Part shown: one piece after another, positions 61,901-63,309 of the stretch
Numbering within the stretch: the first letter of the stretch is position 1
Layout: each line of letters starts with the position of its first letter
Assembly (NCBI GenBank): GCA_905221605.1
Contig: CAJNDS010001001.1
Coordinates: 1,168,549-1,232,548 of the forward strand
DNA from: Symbiodinium natans
Taxonomy: Eukaryota > Sar > Dinophyceae > Suessiales > Symbiodiniaceae
Length of the DNA: 64,000 nucleotides
Direction of reading: 5' to 3'
Notes under the pieces: model-generated
Databases searched by the model: none
Seen by the model: only the letters and a program-made list of their open reading frames with translations
What the model was told of the DNA's origin: nothing
Translations under genes and position numbers: made by a program

Positions 61901-62744
61901 ACGAAGAACCTACAAAAAAGGAGGTTCTTTGCTTTTAGGGTTTAGGGTCTAGGGTTTAGGGCTTAAGGGTCTTCGGCTTCTGCTTGCTCCACACACTCTG
62001 TCTTCTGCACCGTGGCGGCACTGCTGGAAGGAAAGGTCGGGAAAGGGCGCTGGCATCCGGAGCATTCCAAAAACACCCCTCTTCCCTAAACCTAAACCCG
62101 AAACCCTAAACCCTTTTTTTAACCAGACCCCATAAATCCCACCGAACCATAAACCCTGAACACTAAACCCTAGACCATCCCAGAAAATAGGAAACGTACC
62201 GGTGTAGCGCGGGGTTCTAAGGGGACCCGATACCAGAAAAGAAGGGAGAACCTTCGCGACCAAATGAACCCTAACAGGGTTCATGGTTTATTATATTAGG
62301 GTTTAGGGAGTATCGCAGTCTAGGGTATATGACCCCAGTTTTGGAGTTCATTTGGTCGGCAGGGATGTAGGGTTTAGGCTACCACTGGGAAACCTGCACA
62401 AATCAAGGGACGAAGACTCGTACCCCTAAGGTTGTACCACGAAAGGTATGCTCCCAATATGGCCCTTACTACCTCAAGGATCCTGAAAAAGGCCCCCCCC
62501 CCGAAGCCACACAAGCTTCCACTAATTGTTGAAGAACCCCCCAATGGCTTAGGAACCACCAAAAACAACAAAAAACTCTTCCTCATAAGGGCAAAAAGGG
62601 GATTTGATCTTTCGATTTTTGGTTTCTTCTTAAGCAAATAGTAGCCTCACGGGTCCACACCGCTAGAACAAAGCTGAAGGAAGGTCCTCGTAGTGCTGCA
62701 CGACGCCGGCAAACAGCACGGCGTCCAAGCCATCCCCAGGGCGC
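19540..62744 (-). CDS. DHX34: DHX34-like DEVH-box RNA helicase, at least 43 tiny exons (gene span)
   Basis: Superfamily 2 RNA helicase. In animals DHX34 acts in nonsense-mediated decay and RNA remodelling. Exons in transcript order give motif I ([10 protein letters not shown]), Ia (TQPRR), the [13 protein letters not shown] block, TEGILLRRL, motif II split over two exons as DE|VHERHL, motif [30 protein letters not shown], motif V ([12 protein letters not shown]), motif VI ([12 protein letters not shown] over two exons), then the HA2 and OB region ([19 protein letters not shown]) and DHX34-type C-terminal blocks ([32 protein letters not shown]). The DEVH form of motif II and the C-terminal blocks favour DHX34 over other DEAH helicases, judged from memory of the family. 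Donors are GT, GC and GA. At least one exon is missing between 39376 and 37348, and both gene ends are open. Introns hold two other genes. Confidence 0.9.
20180..20271 (-). CDS. DHX34: Helicase exon: [16 protein letters not shown]
   Basis: CCAG|G acceptor; joins [13 protein letters not shown]. This corresponds to QIFHTQ of DHX34. The 3' border is approximate. Confidence 0.8.
20617..20722. mobile_element. Family C element
   Basis: TTATACTGACAGTTCTTAATAG at left pairs with GACTGTCAGTATAAGGGGGA at right; end CGTCCCAAAG. Confidence 0.8.
21012..21085 (-). CDS. DHX34: Helicase exon: LYPNIALP (OB region)
   Basis: 74 nt reading [20 protein letters not shown] then NNSE. CCAG|G acceptor, GC donor, phase 2. 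Confidence 0.92.
22032..22106 (-). CDS. DHX34: Helicase exon: EFELRHR
   Basis: 75 nt ending [12 protein letters not shown], like the KFKLRHD block of DHX34. GGAG|G acceptor, GC donor. Confidence 0.87.
22641..22714 (-). CDS. DHX34: Helicase exon: basic, nuclear-signal-like
   Basis: 74 nt including [17 protein letters not shown], which resembles a nuclear localisation signal. CGAG|GC acceptor, GT donor. Confidence 0.78.
23265..23357 (-). CDS. DHX34: Helicase exon: acidic linker
   Basis: 93 nt reading [20 protein letters not shown], then an SDDD run. TTCAG|GC acceptor, GC donor (GGAG|GC). Confidence 0.8.
24203..24267 (-). CDS. DHX34: Helicase exon: [14 protein letters not shown]
   Basis: 65 nt. 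GATAG|C acceptor, GC donor (GAAG|GC), phase 1. Confidence 0.78.
24275..24480. mobile_element. Family A remnant carrying a family K element (24297-24422)
   Basis: Outer A pieces CACCTACTTAGAGGACTTAC and AAGTACCCTGAACCTCCAAA. K has inverted ends ACAGGGTGGGGCCCCCTA and GGGGGCCCCACCCTGTAG. Confidence 0.75.
24635..24860. mobile_element. Family A element with CCCTGAA repeats inside, donates GT to helicase intron
   Basis: Left end TACTTGGAGGTTCATGGGTA, right end CCTGAACCTCCAAGTAC abutting the exon at 24861. A run of CCCTGAA and a second internal CCTCCAAGTAGGG show array insertion or slippage. Confidence 0.8.
24861..24910 (-). CDS. DHX34: Helicase exon: [15 protein letters not shown]
   Basis: 50 nt, acidic coiled segment. 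The GT donor (GCAGA|GTACTTGG) lies in the terminal repeat of the adjoining family A element. Phase 2. Confidence 0.8.
25148..25203. repeat. CA microsatellite
   Basis: About 25 CA units with two CG interruptions. Confidence 0.95.
25854..25909 (-). CDS. DHX34: Helicase exon: [16 protein letters not shown]
   Basis: 56 nt. GGAG|GC acceptor, GA donor (CTCGAG|GA). Confidence 0.8.
26033..26172. repeat. CCCTAAA array
   Basis: Left flank of a helicase exon; includes CCCCAAA and CCTTAAA variants. Confidence 0.95.
26186..26244 (-). CDS. DHX34: Helicase exon: [14 protein letters not shown]
   Basis: 59 nt between a CCCTAAA array on the left and a TTTAGGG array on the right. GC donor, phase 1. Confidence 0.85.
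26250..26342. repeat. TTTAGGG array
   Basis: Thirteen heptamers, right flank of the same exon. Confidence 0.95.
26863..26913 (-). CDS. DHX34: Helicase exon: [13 protein letters not shown]
   Basis: 51 nt. GCAG|G acceptor, GC donor (TTGCA|GC), phase 2. Confidence 0.92.
27409..27456. repeat. 24-bp tandem duplication
   Basis: GCGGTTGGGCTCAACGCAGC is present twice in a row. Confidence 0.9.
28332..28394 (-). CDS. DHX34: Helicase exon: [13 protein letters not shown]
   Basis: 63 nt. GA donor (TCCAG|GA) gives [12 protein letters not shown], the family reading. This is a clear GA-AG intron. Confidence 0.88.
28853..28902. repeat. CCCGAAA array
   Basis: Seven CCCGAAA heptamers turning into CCCTAAA; a second short run at 29225. 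Confidence 0.92.
28956..28988 (-). CDS. DHX34: Helicase 33-nt exon: [10 protein letters not shown]
   Basis: The conserved GDLFT run. GCAG|G acceptor, GC donor (CCAC|GC), phase 2. Confidence 0.85.
29037..29207. mobile_element. Family A element with internal GAACCCCCTAA repeat
   Basis: Ends CTACTTGAAGGTTCATGGGT and AAGTACCCATGAACCTCCAAG. Four tandem copies of AAGAACCCCCT inside. Confidence 0.82.
29366..29398 (-). CDS. DHX34: Helicase 33-nt exon: [10 protein letters not shown]
   Basis: ACCAG|G acceptor, GT donor (TGCAA|GT). Supported mainly by phase on both sides. Confidence 0.65.
29549..29660. mobile_element. Family A element
   Basis: GCTTGGAAGTTTAGGGTACT to CTATAAGTACCAAGTAG. Confidence 0.65.
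29707..29759 (-). CDS. DHX34: Helicase exon: [11 protein letters not shown]
   Basis: 53 nt. CCAG|G acceptor, GC donor, phase 2. It corresponds to the TIAAALSVQSP block of DHX34. Confidence 0.85.
29937..30033. mobile_element. Family A element, 3' part
   Basis: Lacks the left TIR; ends GAATACCCTGAACCTCCAAG. Confidence 0.65.
30252..30322 (-). CDS. DHX34: Helicase exon: HA2 core
   Basis: 71 nt reading [20 protein letters not shown] then VFQ. AG|G acceptor, GC donor (TTCCAG|GC). Confidence 0.93.
30320..31140. repeat. Irregular GGGTTTAGGGG repeat
   Basis: About 800 bp of TTTAGGGG, CTTAGGG and TTAGGGG units, interrupted by a degenerate family A piece near 30870-30955. Confidence 0.9.
31150..31700. 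other. Open region in helicase intron, unassigned
   Basis: Overlapping long open frames occur on both strands (181 codons plus, 101 minus). The minus frame reads [18 protein letters not shown]. No domain recognised, and the flanking helicase exons join without it. Confidence 0.3.
31985..32033 (-). CDS. DHX34: Helicase exon: LTPLG block
   Basis: 49 nt reading [16 protein letters not shown](G). CTCAG|G acceptor, GT donor, phase 1. Confidence 0.88.
33886..35154 (-). CDS. Membrane-anchored coiled-coil protein, single exon
   Basis: Intact 422-residue open frame, by far the longest uninterrupted one here. Residues about 70-95 contain one hydrophobic segment ([14 protein letters not shown]) that likely anchors it. 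The remainder is long amphipathic helix rich in Glu, Lys, Ala and Thr (for example [19 protein letters not shown]) with regular hydrophobic spacing, followed by a basic, Ser/Gly-rich tail. A second in-frame Met (MADAIARAW) could be the true start. No enzymatic motif and no family recognised; the layout resembles many single-pass coiled-coil proteins. It has no introns, unlike its host gene, and lies in the helicase intron between exons at 36382 and 32033 on the same strand. An origin by retroposition is possible; no leader or poly-A relic was seen. Confidence 0.72.
   Translation of the reverse strand: MQVQEAMQTERGADGPPAFRTRRALRAANPCSKAFSSKTDLFRPLCALMADAIARAWTLLEAVETNDGLNLTRMVALGVFVMVVVSWSARHWGKASAPTSAPTPRAPVLEIIKEILKEARVQFLEDVQKEVNPIMAKMASVETQVRHETDSITEALRKVEEVQEISKKAMTKSETAEVKGTGMSKALTQIGADMVKSSEMLDEVATTQGKIKTKLEDVDTFLREFRSENRKTHGSHYVQIASILQKETDTFQTVELLGSEQKELKNTLAAHVDRGVKEMMAVSEALQTIASNTQAATALLEKVGADIQQLDLTKKFEYLDEVTSELRTHLKDMVDNLWSHSESCAEALRDVAGGATAIHENSKTLLDRISQLRYRAPPTTQHGGRSSARGCGDGGASSVINLMDALGPRPLARSPQRQPVLR
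36382..36449 (-). CDS. DHX34: Helicase exon: HA2 start
   Basis: 68 nt reading [20 protein letters not shown] then PG. CGAG|GC acceptor, GT donor, phase 0. The next helicase exon is 4.3 kb away, beyond the coiled-coil gene. Confidence 0.88.
36695..36830. repeat. TA/TG microsatellite
   Basis: TATATGTATATG and GTGTGTG runs. Confidence 0.9.
37148..37199 (-). CDS. DHX34: Helicase exon: [11 protein letters not shown]
   Basis: 52 nt. GCCAG|G acceptor, GC donor (TTGG|GC), phase 1. Confidence 0.88.
37328..37348 (-). CDS. DHX34: Helicase 21-nt microexon: VHRAALE
   Basis: GGCAG|G acceptor, GC donor. It fits the conserved xIxRxALExxxLQ run with the next exon ([12 protein letters not shown]). Confidence 0.75.
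37516..37633. mobile_element. Family A element
   Basis: TACTTGGAGGTTCTTTTGGG to GTACCCAAACGAACCTCCAG, followed by GTAAG. Confidence 0.8.
38113..38183. mobile_element. Family C element, 3' part
   Basis: ATACTAGGGGGTACGAAAGT, then AAGGACTGCTAGTATAAGGG and GGAACATCCCAAGG. Confidence 0.65.
38266..38358. mobile_element. Family B element, 3' end missing
   Basis: Starts CTTGGTAGCCCAATAACCAT with GGGGTTGGCCACTTTA inside; the second TIR is not found. Confidence 0.65.
38724..38905. mobile_element. Family E element
   Basis: GATTGCTTAAGAACACC pairs with GGGGTTCTTAAGCAAATAGT. The interior holds CT and trinucleotide (TAT/TAC) repeats. Confidence 0.8.
39376..39432 (-). CDS. DHX34: Helicase exon: motif VI
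   Basis: 57 nt reading [23 protein letters not shown] acceptor, GC donor, phase 2. The following exon in phase was not found. Confidence 0.95.
39812..39966. mobile_element. Family H element
   Basis: CACAAGGGTGGTGGTCAAAAT pairs with ATCTTGACCACCACCCACAA. The interior resembles family B (ACTATAATAAAGGGG). Confidence 0.75.
40234..40250 (-). CDS. DHX34: Helicase 17-nt microexon: start of motif VI
   Basis: Reads AAADQ plus two bases of Arg. GTAG|G acceptor, GC donor (CAGAG|GC). It joins SQ|AAADQR|KGRAGR, which is exactly the family pattern; without it the frame is lost. Confidence 0.75.
41072..41130 (-). CDS. DHX34: Helicase exon: RWVSQ block
   Basis: 59 nt reading [25 protein letters not shown] acceptor, GC donor (TCTCAG|GC), phase 0. 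Confidence 0.9.
41165..41290. repeat. TTTAGGG array
   Basis: Eighteen perfect heptamers upstream (transcript sense) of the RWVSQ helicase exon. Confidence 0.97.
41770..41867. mobile_element. Family A element
   Basis: AAGGTTCAGGGGCACTTAGA to TACCCAAACGAACCTCCAAG. Confidence 0.7.
41978..42059 (-). CDS. DHX34: Helicase exon: motif V
   Basis: 82 nt reading [20 protein letters not shown] then IDSGKMR. CTCAG|G acceptor, GC donor (CGAG|GC), phase 1. Confidence 0.95.
42367..42389 (-). CDS. DHX34: Helicase 23-nt microexon
   Basis: Reads (E)DLFPQRR. CGAAG|A acceptor, GC donor (AGG|GC). It joins in phase to [11 protein letters not shown]. Support comes from phase and family spacing only. Confidence 0.65.
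43207..43352. mobile_element. Family A element abutting helicase exon, donates GT
   Basis: Same subfamily as 11058. Its right terminus reads GTACTTGGAGG in the transcript directly after exon end CTAG, so the intron donor lies in the element's inverted repeat. Confidence 0.82.
43353..43414 (-). CDS. DHX34: Helicase exon: LPLHS block
   Basis: 62 nt reading [20 protein letters not shown]. Its GT donor (CTAG|GTACTTGG) is the terminal inverted repeat of the adjacent family A element. Confidence 0.9.
43475..43645. repeat. CCCTAAA array
   Basis: About 24 nearly perfect heptamers. Confidence 0.97.
43939..44110. mobile_element. Two family A copies in tandem
   Basis: TGCTTGGAGGTTCATGGTAG and, about 85 bp on, TACTTGGAGATTCATGGTAG, with closely similar following sequence. 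Confidence 0.7.
44245..44295 (-). CDS. DHX34: Helicase exon: [12 protein letters not shown]
   Basis: 51 nt. CCAG|G acceptor, GC donor (GGAG|GC), phase 2 into R|WLPLPLHS. Confidence 0.85.
44514..44704. mobile_element. Family A element with family L palindrome inside (44541-44652)
   Basis: A ends at both sides. The inner palindrome pairs GGGGAATGAGGCACCCTATA with TATAGGGTACCTCATTCCCT, flanked by GTTAGTTTT and AACCAAC. Confidence 0.78.
44886..44921 (-). CDS. DHX34: Helicase 36-nt exon: motif IV region
   Basis: Reads [11 protein letters not shown](E), the first strand of RecA2. GA donor (TACGA|GA) gives AYE|IEALVG, matching the xEIExL of the family. Confidence 0.88.
45338..45386 (-). CDS. DHX34: Helicase exon: linker before RecA2
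   Basis: 49 nt reading [22 protein letters not shown] acceptor, GC donor (GCGG|GC), phase 2. Confidence 0.8.
45395..45545. repeat. TTTAGGG array
   Basis: About 21 heptamers directly upstream of the [10 protein letters not shown] exon. Confidence 0.97.
45788..45916. mobile_element. Family I element
   Basis: ATATGGTCCCTTACCTCC at left, AAGGGGCCATGTAACTACCT at right; same TATATGAGGGGTATTTC type core. Confidence 0.65.
46426..46462 (-). CDS. DHX34: Helicase 37-nt exon
   Basis: Reads [18 protein letters not shown] acceptor, GA donor (CAAA|GA), phase 1. It precedes the [11 protein letters not shown] exon, as in the linker of DHX34. Confidence 0.7.
46693..46739 (-). CDS. DHX34: Helicase exon: [12 protein letters not shown] block
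   Basis: 47 nt reading [20 protein letters not shown] acceptor, canonical GT donor (TCG|GTGAGG), phase 0. Confidence 0.88.
46921..46975 (-). CDS. DHX34: Helicase exon: DLFIRYF block
   Basis: 55 nt reading [24 protein letters not shown] acceptor, GC donor, phase 1 into the next exon (IPG|RMYRV). Confidence 0.9.
46991..47102. mobile_element. Family A element in helicase intron
   Basis: TACTTGGAGGTTCAGGGTAC to TAAGTAATGAACCTCCAAGTA, between the motif III microexon and the DLFIRYF exon. Confidence 0.85.
47196..47214 (-). CDS. DHX34: Helicase 19-nt microexon: motif III (SAT)
   Basis: Completes MSATLQK. AG|G acceptor and a GA donor (CAGAAG|GA) give the exact family spacing to DLFIRYF. A longer reading to a GT at about 47145 is possible but breaks phase. 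Confidence 0.7.
47757..47797 (-). CDS. DHX34: Helicase exon before motif III
   Basis: 41 nt reading [13 protein letters not shown] plus the first two bases of Met. GT donor (CTGAT|GT). The family has the same [13 protein letters not shown] run. Confidence 0.88.
48030..48100. repeat. TA and TTTA microsatellite
   Basis: TATATA run followed by ATTTATTT repeats. Confidence 0.9.
48422..48472 (-). CDS. DHX34: Helicase exon: second half of motif II
   Basis: 51 nt reading [20 protein letters not shown] acceptor, GC donor (GAG|GC), phase 0. Confidence 0.92.
49350..49376 (-). CDS. DHX34: Helicase 27-nt microexon: first half of motif II
   Basis: Nine residues, DFDVIIVDE. Acceptor CCCCAG|G, GC donor GACGAG|GC. 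The next exon begins VHERHL, so motif II is DEVH. Confidence 0.85.
49808..49892. repeat. CCCTAAA array
   Basis: Twelve heptamers. Confidence 0.95.
50186..50292. mobile_element. Family E element
   Basis: CTACCGTTTGCTTAAGAACC pairs with GGTTCTTAAGCAATTAGTAG. Confidence 0.85.
50737..50791 (-). CDS. DHX34: Helicase exon: TEGILLR block
   Basis: 55 nt reading [21 protein letters not shown] acceptor (GCAAG|G), GC donor (GTCTCC|GC), phase 0. It joins [14 protein letters not shown]. Confidence 0.9.
50815..50886. repeat. TTTAGGG array
   Basis: Ten heptamers between a helicase exon and a half family K element. Confidence 0.95.
50886..50974. mobile_element. Family K element, right half fused to a TTTAGGG array
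   Basis: Nearly identical to the right half of the copy at 24297 (AAGGACCCTAAGTTAGGTTA, then GGGGGCCCCACCCTGTAG). The left half is replaced by the array. Confidence 0.75.
51062..51156. mobile_element. Family A element
   Basis: CACTTGGTGACTCCTTCGGG to TAAGTACCCATGAACCTGCC. Confidence 0.65.
51503..51606. mobile_element. Family A element, diverged
   Basis: CTACTTGACGGTTATGTGGT to TACCTATGAACGTCCTAGT. Confidence 0.6.
51728..51796 (-). CDS. DHX34: Helicase exon: IRFDS block
   Basis: 69 nt reading [20 protein letters not shown] then RI. GC donor (ATCCT|GC) joins to give TRIL|FVTEG, the exact family spacing. Confidence 0.88.
51989..52090. mobile_element. Family B element
   Basis: CTTGGTACCCCAGTACCCGT to ACCACTGGGCTACAAAG, in a helicase intron. 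Confidence 0.8.
52182..52285. repeat. TTTAGGG array
   Basis: Fourteen heptamers. Confidence 0.95.
52469..52557 (-). CDS. DHX34: Helicase exon: motif Ia
   Basis: 89 nt reading [20 protein letters not shown] then [12 protein letters not shown] acceptor. A GA donor (GAGAG|GA) leaves phase 2, matched by the next exon. Confidence 0.9.
52600..52760. repeat. GGCTTAGGGTGGCTTAGGGAG repeat
   Basis: 10-11 bp units (GGCTTAGGGAG, GTCTTAGGGTG) merging into TTTAGGG. Confidence 0.9.
52968..53000. repeat. CT microsatellite
   Basis: Sixteen CT units between CCCTAAA repeats. Confidence 0.95.
53462..53608. mobile_element. Family I element
   Basis: GGGTAGTTACGTGGTCCCTT pairs with AAGGGACCATATTGAGGGCC and ATGAAACTACCC. 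Confidence 0.78.
53640..53835 (-). CDS. Open island in helicase intron, unidentified
   Basis: Open frame reading [20 protein letters not shown], then [20 protein letters not shown]. Contains CxxC and CSC but no recognised domain. Not in the phase chain of helicase or channel. Confidence 0.25.
53950..54190. repeat. CCCTAAA array with a duplicated unique segment
   Basis: CCCTTTTTGCCnCTGGACTGA, then AGGCAAGCCA and ACTCC, is present twice (about 53965 and 54042) within the array, followed by fourteen perfect heptamers. Confidence 0.9.
54214..54285 (-). CDS. Channel exon 15, terminal
   Basis: 72 nt reading [20 protein letters not shown] then ARA and a TGA stop. TTAG|G acceptor, phase 0. Confidence 0.75.
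   Translation of the reverse strand: MSALHGDLWWAVNKLQCRANARA
54214..59497 (-). CDS. Single-domain voltage-gated cation channel with EF-hands (gene span, 15 exons found)
   Basis: Membrane cation channel built from one six-segment domain, like the small bacterial-type and protist single-domain channels. Exons give a charged N-terminus, S1-S4 with an S4 [14 protein letters not shown] (Arg every third residue), S5 [15 protein letters not shown], a pore segment [18 protein letters not shown]6 [20 protein letters not shown], a helical linker and two EF-hand loops ([12 protein letters not shown] and DYDGGGAID), then a coiled C-terminus ending in TGA at 54214. This implies a voltage-gated, calcium-regulated channel. 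Most junctions match in phase. Several introns are flanked by 6-8 bp exon duplications. The whole gene sits in an intron of the helicase on the same strand. Ion selectivity is unknown; the filter LDSIGS is not one I can assign. Confidence 0.88.
54286..54418 (-). mobile_element. Family N element forming a channel intron
   Basis: 133-bp intron between exons 14 and 15 with AGGTGTC at both borders. Its TAAGTAGCCCCnAAATAAC and CTCCCTCCTTTAG blocks recur at 54510-54700. Confidence 0.72.
54419..54469 (-). CDS. Channel exon 14: coiled segment
   Basis: 51 nt reading [19 protein letters not shown] donor GAG|GTGTC; AGGTGTC recurs at the next acceptor. Confidence 0.7.
54510..54712. repeat. Family N blocks duplicated around a CCCTAAA array
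   Basis: A block of about 70 bp starting CCTACATATACCTGATATAT is present twice, at about 54513 and 54610, nearly identical, with CCCTAAA repeats between. CCCTTGCCTTGG flanks the region at 54459 and 54699. Confidence 0.8.
54884..54955 (-). CDS. Channel exon 13
   Basis: 72 nt reading [20 protein letters not shown] then RHLR. TTCAG|G acceptor, GA donor at the edge of a family G element. Confidence 0.72.
55121..55234 (-). CDS. Channel exon 12: C-terminal helix
   Basis: 114 nt reading [20 protein letters not shown] and on to LMESIK. AAG|G acceptor, GT donor, phase 0. Confidence 0.82.
55289..55409. mobile_element. Family A element
   Basis: GGTTTCATGGGTACTTATAG to AAGTACCCTGAACCTCCAAG. Confidence 0.78.
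55513..55612. mobile_element. Family B element, left TIR lost
   Basis: Core ATAATAAGGGCACC, GGGTTGGTTACTTTATAAGG and right end CCACTGGGCTACCAAG. Confidence 0.75.
55688..55760. repeat. CCCTAAA array
   Basis: Ten heptamers. Confidence 0.95.
55891..56047. mobile_element. Family C element interrupted by a CCCTAAA array
   Basis: Complete TIRs TTGGGATGTTCCCCCTTCTA and GGGGGAACATCCCAAG, with about 60 bp of telomeric repeat in the middle. Adjacent to the EF-hand 2 exon. Confidence 0.82.
56070..56127 (-). CDS. Channel exon 11: EF-hand 2
   Basis: Reads [26 protein letters not shown] acceptor joins [15 protein letters not shown]. The border after Asn/Glu is approximate. Confidence 0.87.
56128..56486 (-). 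mobile_element. Family B element with telomeric arrays inside, forming a channel intron
   Basis: Left TIR CTTGGTAGCCCAG at 56128 and right TIR CTGGGCTACCGAGG next to 56487 bound the intron. A TTTAGGG array (56141-56190) and a CCCTAAA array (56375-56462) lie inside, and the B interior is partly duplicated. GAG occurs at both exon borders. Confidence 0.82.
56487..56545 (-). CDS. Channel exon 10
   Basis: Reads [16 protein letters not shown]; helix between the EF-hands. GA donor (GTGGAG|GAG). 5' border approximate. Confidence 0.8.
56900..56994 (-). CDS. Channel exon 9: EF-hand 1
   Basis: Reads [20 protein letters not shown] then LTLEELES. The 12-residue loop [12 protein letters not shown] is complete and should bind calcium. 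3' border approximate. Confidence 0.9.
57145..57208 (-). CDS. Channel exon 8: basic helical linker
   Basis: 64 nt reading [20 protein letters not shown]. Its 3' border abuts a family B terminal repeat (CTTGGTAACCC). The in-frame join would need an AC donor. Confidence 0.75.
57425..57525. repeat. GGGCTTA array
   Basis: Thirteen GGGCTTA heptamers, a variant not dominant elsewhere. Confidence 0.95.
57543..57648 (-). CDS. Channel exon 7: S6
   Basis: 106 nt reading [20 protein letters not shown] then [20 protein letters not shown] acceptor, GA donor (CCCAG|GAC). The same CAGGAC precedes the next exon. Confidence 0.92.
57850..57945 (-). CDS. Channel exon 6: pore segment
   Basis: Reads [20 protein letters not shown] then [18 protein letters not shown] acceptor. 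The 3' border is approximate; no phase-perfect donor was seen. Confidence 0.85.
57946..58094 (-). repeat. TTTAGGG array intron of the channel gene
   Basis: Intron between S5 and pore exons. Apart from a short tail it is TTTAGGG repeats. GCATCCTG is present at both borders (57941-57948 and 58090-58097). Confidence 0.9.
58095..58230 (-). CDS. Channel exon 5: S5
   Basis: 136 nt reading [20 protein letters not shown] and an extracellular loop to FRSFQ. AAG|G acceptor, GA donor (TTTCAG|GATGC). Confidence 0.92.
58346..58839 (-). CDS. Channel exon 4: S1 to S4
   Basis: 494 nt, the longest channel exon. S1 [16 protein letters not shown]2 [21 protein letters not shown]3 [15 protein letters not shown]4 with RxxRxxRxxR. 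ACCCAG|G acceptor, GT donor (CCCT|GT), joining TTL|LWTFLL. Confidence 0.93.
58973..59071 (-). CDS. Channel exon 3: coiled N-terminal segment
   Basis: 99 nt reading [20 protein letters not shown], then [13 protein letters not shown] donor CAG|GTGA. The same CAGGTGA follows the next acceptor. Confidence 0.82.
59182..59244 (-). CDS. Channel exon 2
   Basis: 63 nt reading [20 protein letters not shown](K). GTAGAG|G acceptor, GA donor, phase 0. Supported by phase only. Confidence 0.55.
59366..59497 (-). CDS. Channel exon 1 (start)
   Basis: Starts ATG at 59497, [20 protein letters not shown], then a Glu/Thr-rich tail to AKEP. 44 codons, GT donor, cytoplasmic N-terminus. An earlier exon cannot be excluded. 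Confidence 0.7.
59606..59688. mobile_element. Family F element
   Basis: GTACCTGGGACTCAGTTTAG pairs with GGAGAGTCCCAGGTA. Confidence 0.78.
60130..60195 (-). CDS. DHX34: Helicase exon: motif I (Walker A)
   Basis: 66 nt reading [20 protein letters not shown] then ME; binds the nucleotide phosphates. GCGAG|G acceptor, GAG|GC donor, phase 0. The next helicase exon in phase ([13 protein letters not shown]) is 7.6 kb away, beyond the channel gene. Confidence 0.95.
60265..60725. repeat. AT-rich TTTATATA block
   Basis: About 450 bp of TTTATATATTTATATA-type repeat in a helicase intron; very low GC compared with the rest. Confidence 0.92.
61122..61184 (-). CDS. DHX34: Helicase exon before motif I
   Basis: 63 nt reading [20 protein letters not shown], the usual LPxxxxRxxIxxAVRxHQ lead-in of DEAH helicases. 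AG|G acceptor, CAG|GC donor, phase 0. Confidence 0.85.
61354..61430. mobile_element. Family A element, 5' part
   Basis: TACTTGGAGGTTCATGATTC then GGGTACTTACAAGC; right TIR absent. Confidence 0.6.
61685..61735 (-). CDS. DHX34: Helicase exon: N-terminal basic segment
   Basis: 51 nt reading [18 protein letters not shown] acceptor; a GC donor at ACC|GCC keeps phase 0 with the next exon. The donor is the least certain part. Confidence 0.55.
62258..62358. mobile_element. Family G element
   Basis: CGACCAAATGAACCC pairs with GGAGTTCATTTGGTCG. Related copies near 57687-57840 and 54720-54884. Confidence 0.8.
62518..62644. mobile_element. Family E element
   Basis: CACTAATTGTTGAAGAACCC at left, TTTCTTCTTAAGCAAATAGT at right. 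Confidence 0.7.
62687..62744 (-). CDS. DHX34: Helicase exon: N-terminal, most upstream found
   Basis: 58 nt reading [16 protein letters not shown] acceptor; donor GAG|GA. Phase 0 end joins the next exon as VVQHYE|DFRQKL. Both borders contain AGGAC. Confidence 0.6.
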
Positions 62745-62754
62745 CTCGCTTGCG

Positions 62755-63300
62755 GTTAGGGCTTATGGGGTTGCTAGGGTTTATAGGGTTTATAGGGCTT
62801 ATAGGGTTTATAGGGTTTATAGGGTTTATAGGGTTTATAGGGCTTATAGGCCTTATAGGGTTTATAGGGTATAGGGTTTATAGGGCTTATAGGGCTTATC
62901 GGGTTTATAGGGTTTATAGTGTTTATAGGGTTGATAGGGTTGACAGGGTTTATCGGGTTTAGGGTTTGTAGGGCTTATAGGGTTTATAGGGTTTAGGGTT
63001 GATAGGGTTTATAGGGTTTAGGGTTTATAGGGCTTATAGGGTTTATAGGGTTTAGGGTTGATAGGGTTTATAGGGTTTATAGGGCTTATAGGGTTTATAG
63101 GGTTTATAGGGTTTATAGGGTTTATAGGGTTTATAGGGTTTGTAGGGTTTAGGGTTGATAGGGCTTCTAGGGTTTATAGGGCTTATAGGGTCTATAGGGT
63201 TTATAGGGTTTATAGGGTTTATAGGGCTTATAGGGTTTACAGGGCTTATAGGTTTATAGGGTTTGTAGGGTTTATAGGGTTTACAGGGTTTAAAGGGTTT
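62755..63300. repeat. TTTATAGGG nonamer array
   Basis: About 540 bp of TTTATAGGG and CTTATAGGG units with occasional TTTAGGG. Spurious GFIGFIG or YKPYKP reading frames come from it. Confidence 0.95.
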
Positions 63301-63309
63301 CGTCGCTCG

